Shown here: piece by piece, positions 60,217-64,000 of the stretch
Layout of the letters: every line of letters starts with the position of its first letter
Numbering within the stretch: the first letter of the stretch is position 1
From: AC-32 sp963717475
Lineage (GTDB): Bacteria; Actinomycetota; Thermoleophilia; Gaiellales; Gaiellaceae
Direction: 5' to 3'
DNA: 64,000 bases
Assembly (NCBI GenBank): GCA_963717475.1
Contig: OY970337.1
Location: 1,116,001-1,180,000, forward strand
The notes under the pieces: generated by a model
What the model saw: the letters and a program-made list of their open reading frames with translations, nothing else
Database searches by the model: none
Told to the model about the DNA's origin: nothing
Position numbers and translations under genes: made by a program

Positions 60217-61593
60217 TCACGGCGGAGACACTGGGCTGGCCCAGGCCGTCGGCACGTCGCTGCCGCCCTCCTCGGCGATCCGCGGGCCGAAGCGAACAGC
60301 GCCGGATGGTGCGAGGCGATCTTGCCGGCCACGAGCGACTCGCCCTGGCCGAACGCCGTCGCCTGCTCGAGCAGCGGCCGGCGGCGCGAACGACAGCGTC
60401 TCGGCGACGTAGGCGAGGTCGGCGGCCGAAGTCATCCGCATCAGCACGAGGTTGTCGCACTGCGAGACGACGTTCTCGTGCACCTTCTGCGGCCGCTGCG
60501 TGCGACGACCAGCAGGTAGAGCCCGAACTTGCGGCCCTCGGCGGCGATCCGGACGGCGTGCTCGGTGGCGAGCGCGGTCAGCGGGTTCTGCGGGGTCGCG
60601 CGGGCAGACGTTGTGGGCCTCGTCGATGACGATCAGGATCGGCTCGCGCGCTCGGCGCGGCGCCGCCAGAGCGCGCCAGCACCGCCTCGCCGACGAGCGC
60701 CTGCTCCTCGGGCGTGGCGAGCGAGCCGAGGTCGACACGAGGCAGCGCGGGCCGCCGGTCGCGACGCGGTCGAGCACCGAGCCGGCATCTCCGCGCGCCC
60801 AGACGCCGCCAGCGCGCGACGCCGAGGTTGCGCAGCCCGCGCGCGAGCCGGCGCTGCCCGGGCGCGCTTCGACGCGAGCAGCGTCCCGCGAGCGTCTCCG
60901 TGCCTCTCGGTCGCTCGAGCAGCGGAGTCGAGCTCGGCGTGCTCCTCGCGGTCGGCGATCGGGTCGAGCCGCAGCAGCGCGGCCTGCGCCTCGCGGGTCG
61001 AGTCGCGCGAAGCGCACGTGCAGACGGTCCGCCCCCTCCGCTGTTGCCGCGACGCCCACGAGCCGCCGGCGCCGCCGGTAGCGCGAGGCCAGCTCGTCGT
61101 CGACGCGTCGCGCACCTCGTCCAGCCGGACGAAGTCCGAGTTCGGGTCGAGCACGACGATCCGCAGCGCGGTCTCGAGCAGCAGCCGCTCGAGCACCGAC
61201 CCCAGCGCGTACGTCTTGCCCGAGCCCGACTGGCCGCAGAGGAACGTGTGCCGGTCGAACCCGCTCGCGTCGAGCGCGAACCGCAGCCCCGGCTGGAGCA
61301 CGAGCTCGCCTACGTCGAGCCCCGCCCGCGGCGGGCGCACCGTCTCCAGCCACGCAGCGACTCGTTCCTGGGCGGCCGCTTCGATCGGTACCTCGCCGAA
61401 CGGCTTGACCTCGGGGTCGAGGAGGATGCCCCCACCCCGCGCGAAGCCGCGGTCGCCTGGCTCCACCTCGTGAACCTGGCCGAGATATCCGCCGCAGACG
61501 GCGTACCCGCCCGGCCGCAGTCCCCAGCTCTTCGTTCGGGCTTTCGAACGTGAAGCGCCGGCCGTCGACGGACGAGGCAACTGCGCCACTCAT
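60217..61593 (-). CDS. HerA/DUF87-type ATPase, heavily frameshifted
   Basis: The ATG at 61593 gives MSGAVASSVDGRRFTFES; the rest is spread over frames: GLRPGGYAVCGGYLGQVHEV, FARGGGILLDPEVKPFG, HTFLCGQSGSGKTYALGSVL (Walker A), LRIVVLDPNSDFVRLDEV, LIVIDEAHNVCP (Walker B), VHENVVSQCDNLVLMRMTSA and ADLAYVAETLSFAP. These are the signatures of HerA-like hexameric ATPases that move DNA. Length would be about 455 aa. At least five single-base changes are needed. Partner nuclease (NurA) was not seen. Confidence 0.78.
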   Translation of the reverse strand: MSGAVASSVDGRRFTFESPNEELGTAAGRVRRLRRISRPGSRGGARRPRLRAGWGHPPRPRGQAVRRGTDRSGRPGTSRCVAGDGAPAAGGARRRRARAPAGAAVRARRERVRPAHVPLRPVGLGQDVRAGVGARAAAARDRAADRRARPELGLRPAGRGARRVDDELASRYRRRRRLVGVAATAEGADRLHVRFARLDPRGAGRAAAARPDRRPRGARRARLRCSSDREARRRSRDAARVEARPGSAGSRAGCATSASRAGGVWARGDAGSVLDRVATGGPRCLVSTSARSPRPRSRRSSARRCWRALAAPRRAREPILIVIDEAHNVCPRDPAEPADRARHRARRPDRRRGPQVRALPAGRRTQRPQKVHENVVSQCDNLVLMRMTSAADLAYVAETLSFAPPAAARAGDGVRPGRVARGRQDRLAPSGAVRFGPRIAEEGGSDVPTAWASPVSPP

Positions 61594-61685
61594 GTGTTCG
61601 GCTTGCTCATCAGGAGACCAGCGACCCTAAGCCGCCGCCGCGAAGCGCGTCAAGACGACTTCAGCCAGTGGGCCGAAGTGACGAT

Positions 61686-64000
61686 TCAAGCGACGAGCGC
61701 GGCGGTGTCGGCCATCTCGTCGATCGACAGCGCCCGGCCGTCGGCCAACGCTTCTGCGAACTCCGCCTCCCCGAGCTGCTCTGGCGAGCGGACTCGAGCG
61801 TACGGTCCCGCACCTCGTTTCCGATCGTGTAGTACTGCTCTGCGAAGCCGATCTCGGTCCTGAGTGAGCCGGTGGCTGCCAGCAGTCGGGTCGCCACCGC
61901 CGGCTCGTCGCGGGCAAGTGCGACCGCAGCGAGACCTTCGACCGCCCACACGAGCGTGTGCGTAGCGCGTTCCGCACGGCAGATGGAGAAGCTCGCCTGG
62001 AACTGCGCCGCCGCTTCCTCCACCGCGGTCTCTCGCGAGCGCGACGAATCCGAGGTCCACCAGCGCGTTGGCGAGGAGCGGTTCTTGCTCGCCGTCGCCG
62101 TGCAATCGCTGCGACCTCCTCGAGATGTACTCGTGCGCGGGAGAGGTAGCGTGCGCTTCGAGCTCCTGATTTCCAAGGCCGCTGAGGGCGGTCGCGAGCG
62201 CGAGATCATCGCCGGCCTCACGCGCCAGTGCCGCCGACAATTCAAAAAGCTCGCCTGCCCGCGTCGAGTTGCCAAGGTGGTGCTCCGTAGCGGCCAACGC
62301 GTTGCGGGCCGCGATCGCATCCAGCGTCGCCGTCCCGAGCCGATCCAGGAGCGCGATCGCCGCTTGGCGAGGTCCTTGGCGCGTCTGTAATCACCCTGAC
62401 TCCACAGCAATTCGGCAGGCTCCCAGAGCAGGCCGGCCTCGAAGCAATGGCGGCGCTCCATCAGCGCGCTCGAGGGCGCCGTCGTGTCGCCGACGCTCCT
62501 CGGACCAGAAGCCCCGGTGACTCCAGAACTTGGCGCACGCGAGGACGAGACGGGCTTCGAGCTCCGGCTCCGCATCCGGCTCGTGGAGGCGGTCGAGTGC
62601 AGCGCGGAGGTTGTCCTGCTCGCGTTCGAACCAGTCGAGCTGCTCTTGCGTCAGGCTCTCGAAGAGCCGGCCGAAGTTCTCCTCCGCGCCGGCGAGGAGG
62701 TAGTCGGCATGGCGACGGCGGAGCTCCTCGTGCGTGCCGTGCTCGCGGAGCCGTTCGAGGGCGAACTCCCGGATCGTCTCGAGCATCCAGTAGCGGTCGC
62801 CGGTGCGGCGGAGCAGGCTCTTGTCGACCAGCGAGGCGATCCCGTCGACGTCGGCGCCGCAGACCGCCTCGGCCGCCTCGAGGGTGCAGCCGCCGACGAA
62901 CACCGAGCCAGGCGCGCGAACAGGTCGCTGCTCCGGCGCGTCAGCAGGTCGTGGCTCCAGGCGATCGTCGCGCGCAGCGTGCGCTGCCGCTCAGGCGCTC
63001 GAGCGCGAGCCGCCGGCGAGCAGCGGCAGGCGCTGCTCGAGCCGTTCGAGCAGTGCTCGACGGCGCAGAGACCTTCACGCGCGCGGCCGCCAGCTCGATC
63101 GCGAGCGGCAGGTAGTCAAGGCGCCGGCAGATCTCGGCAACCTCGCCGTTGGCGACGAAGTCGGAGCTGACAGCGCGGGCACGGGCTGCAGAAGAACTCG
63201 ACCGCCTCCTCGCTCGGGCAACGGGTCGACGGCGATCCTCCCACTCGCCGGCGAGGTGCAGCGGCTCGCGGCTCGTCACGAGCACCGGTCAGGCGCGGAC
63301 ACGGCCGAGCGTCTCGGCAAGCTCGGCGCCGCGTCGAGCAGATGCTCGAAGTTGTCGAGCACGAGCAACAGCTCGCTTGTCGCCCACCGTCGTCCGCGAG
63401 CGTATCCTTCGAACCGAGCGCCTGAGCGACCGACGTCGCGACGAGCGCGGGGTCCGCGAGCGAGGCAAGCGGCACCCACCAGACTCCGCGGTCGTAGTCG
63501 TCCGCCGCCGCGCGCGGCGGCCTGCAACGCAAGCCGCGTCTTGCCGCTTCCGCCCGGGCCGGTCAGCGTCACCAGCCGGACTCGGACCGCCGCAGAAGGC
63601 TGAGCGATCTCGCTCGATCTCCCGCTCGCGACCGAGGAACGGCGTCGCCGGAACCGGCAGGTTCGTCTCGTGCAGCGTCTTCAGCGGCGGGAAGTCCTCC
63701 GTTCCGAGCTGGAAGAGACGCTCCGGCGCCTCAGGTCCTTCAGCCGGTGCAGGCCGAGGTCGACGCAGCTCGGCGCCGCGCGAGATCGCGCGTCGCCTGC
63801 GAGAGCGAGCACCTGGCCGCCGTGGCCGGCGCGGCGATCCGTGCCGCCCGGTGGACGTCGATCCCGACGTAGTTCTCGTCGGTGACGCAGCGGCTCGCCG
63901 GTGTGGAGGCCCATGCGCACCCGAACCGGGCCGGCCGCCAAGCGCACCCTGCGCTCGGCGCGCGGCGGCCACGGCGTCCGACGCACGCGCGAAGGCGACG
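61686..64000 (-). CDS. AfsR/LuxR-like regulator with cyclase and NB-ARC-type ATPase domains, partial and frameshifted
   Basis: It extends beyond the window's right edge, where the N-terminus lies. In order from 64000: the end of a class III cyclase domain (VRMGLHTGEPL), LFQLGTEDFPPLKTLHETNL and PVPATPFLGRE, then a P-loop (MTLTGPGGSGKTRLALQAA), LLLVLDNFEHLLDAAP, LVTSREPLHLAGEWE and LDYLPLAIELAAARV. A C-terminal TPR-like part follows (DRYWMLETIREFALERLREH, LEAHATSPAHEYISRRSQRL). It ends MADTAALVA at about 61686. At least eight frame changes. Probably a signal-dependent transcription activator or sensor ATPase. Confidence 0.75.

Overview
The window is GC-rich DNA, densely packed, with frequent GTG (and some TTG, possibly CTG) starts, many 1-13 bp overlaps between consecutive genes and strong GGAGG-type ribosome sites. 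Gene content (MshEN protein, NarL-type two-component system, CtpF-like P-type ATPase, DUF4396 and DUF4389 proteins, AfsR-like cyclase/ATPase regulator) suggests a high-GC actinobacterium, most like a soil Thermoleophilia genome or metagenome bin. That placement is inference. I saw no rRNA, tRNA, CRISPR array, insertion sequence or phage gene, and no gene-free stretch longer than about 300 bases.

Layout. 1-18 kb: two secreted proteins, a cupin, an MshEN protein, a TetR/oxidoreductase divergon with a clear palindromic operator, an aminotransferase/kinase pair, a Vgb-like repeat protein with 40 prolines and a PASTA tail, an M24 peptidase, an ABC exporter pair and small enzymes. 18-24 kb: a stress cluster (class III cyclase, CoA-binding protein, DUF4177, DUF4396, GreA-like factor, two universal stress proteins, NarL-type sensor/regulator) with four copies of an 18-bp palindrome of the form ATnGGG-N6/7-CCCnAT. 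24-31 kb: a two-component system flanked by two operons for membrane electron transfer. They encode two four-histidine ferric-reductase-like proteins, a ferredoxin, an FAD/NAD(P)H reductase, an ApbE flavin transferase and five tiny membrane proteins. The same bipartite site (GGAATCTT-N16-ACCTTT) precedes both operons.

31-41 kb: OsmC, YbaK-like and 2TM proteins, malic enzyme, then a long minus-strand run: DUF4389, GAPDH, DUF5661, GltD-like reductase, four-subunit pyruvate:ferredoxin oxidoreductase, HSP20-like protein. 41-44 kb: heavy-metal-type P-ATPase and a CaCA antiporter. 55-44 kb on the minus strand: YfcC carrier, 49-residue membrane protein, phospholipase D, arcA-arcB-arcC, a P2-type ATPase lacking the usual acidic Ca2+ ligands, NhaC antiporter and an orphan encapsulated-ferritin-type protein. 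55-58 kb: membrane protein and glutamate decarboxylase. Together 18-58 kb reads like an island for hypoxia, acid and energy-limitation stress, comparable in logic to the mycobacterial DosR regulon.

57.8-64 kb: BNR-repeat protein, MoaD/ThiS-like protein, NAD(P)H-binding protein, unknown protein, HerA-like ATPase and an AfsR-like regulator, each broken by single-base frame changes. Isolated similar breaks occur at about 9.1-9.3, 10.6, 21.6, 22.6-22.9, 43.0 and 49.1 kb. Conserved motifs continue in the neighbouring frame each time, so sequencing or assembly indels are more likely than gene decay. For such genes the coordinates span the reconstructed gene.
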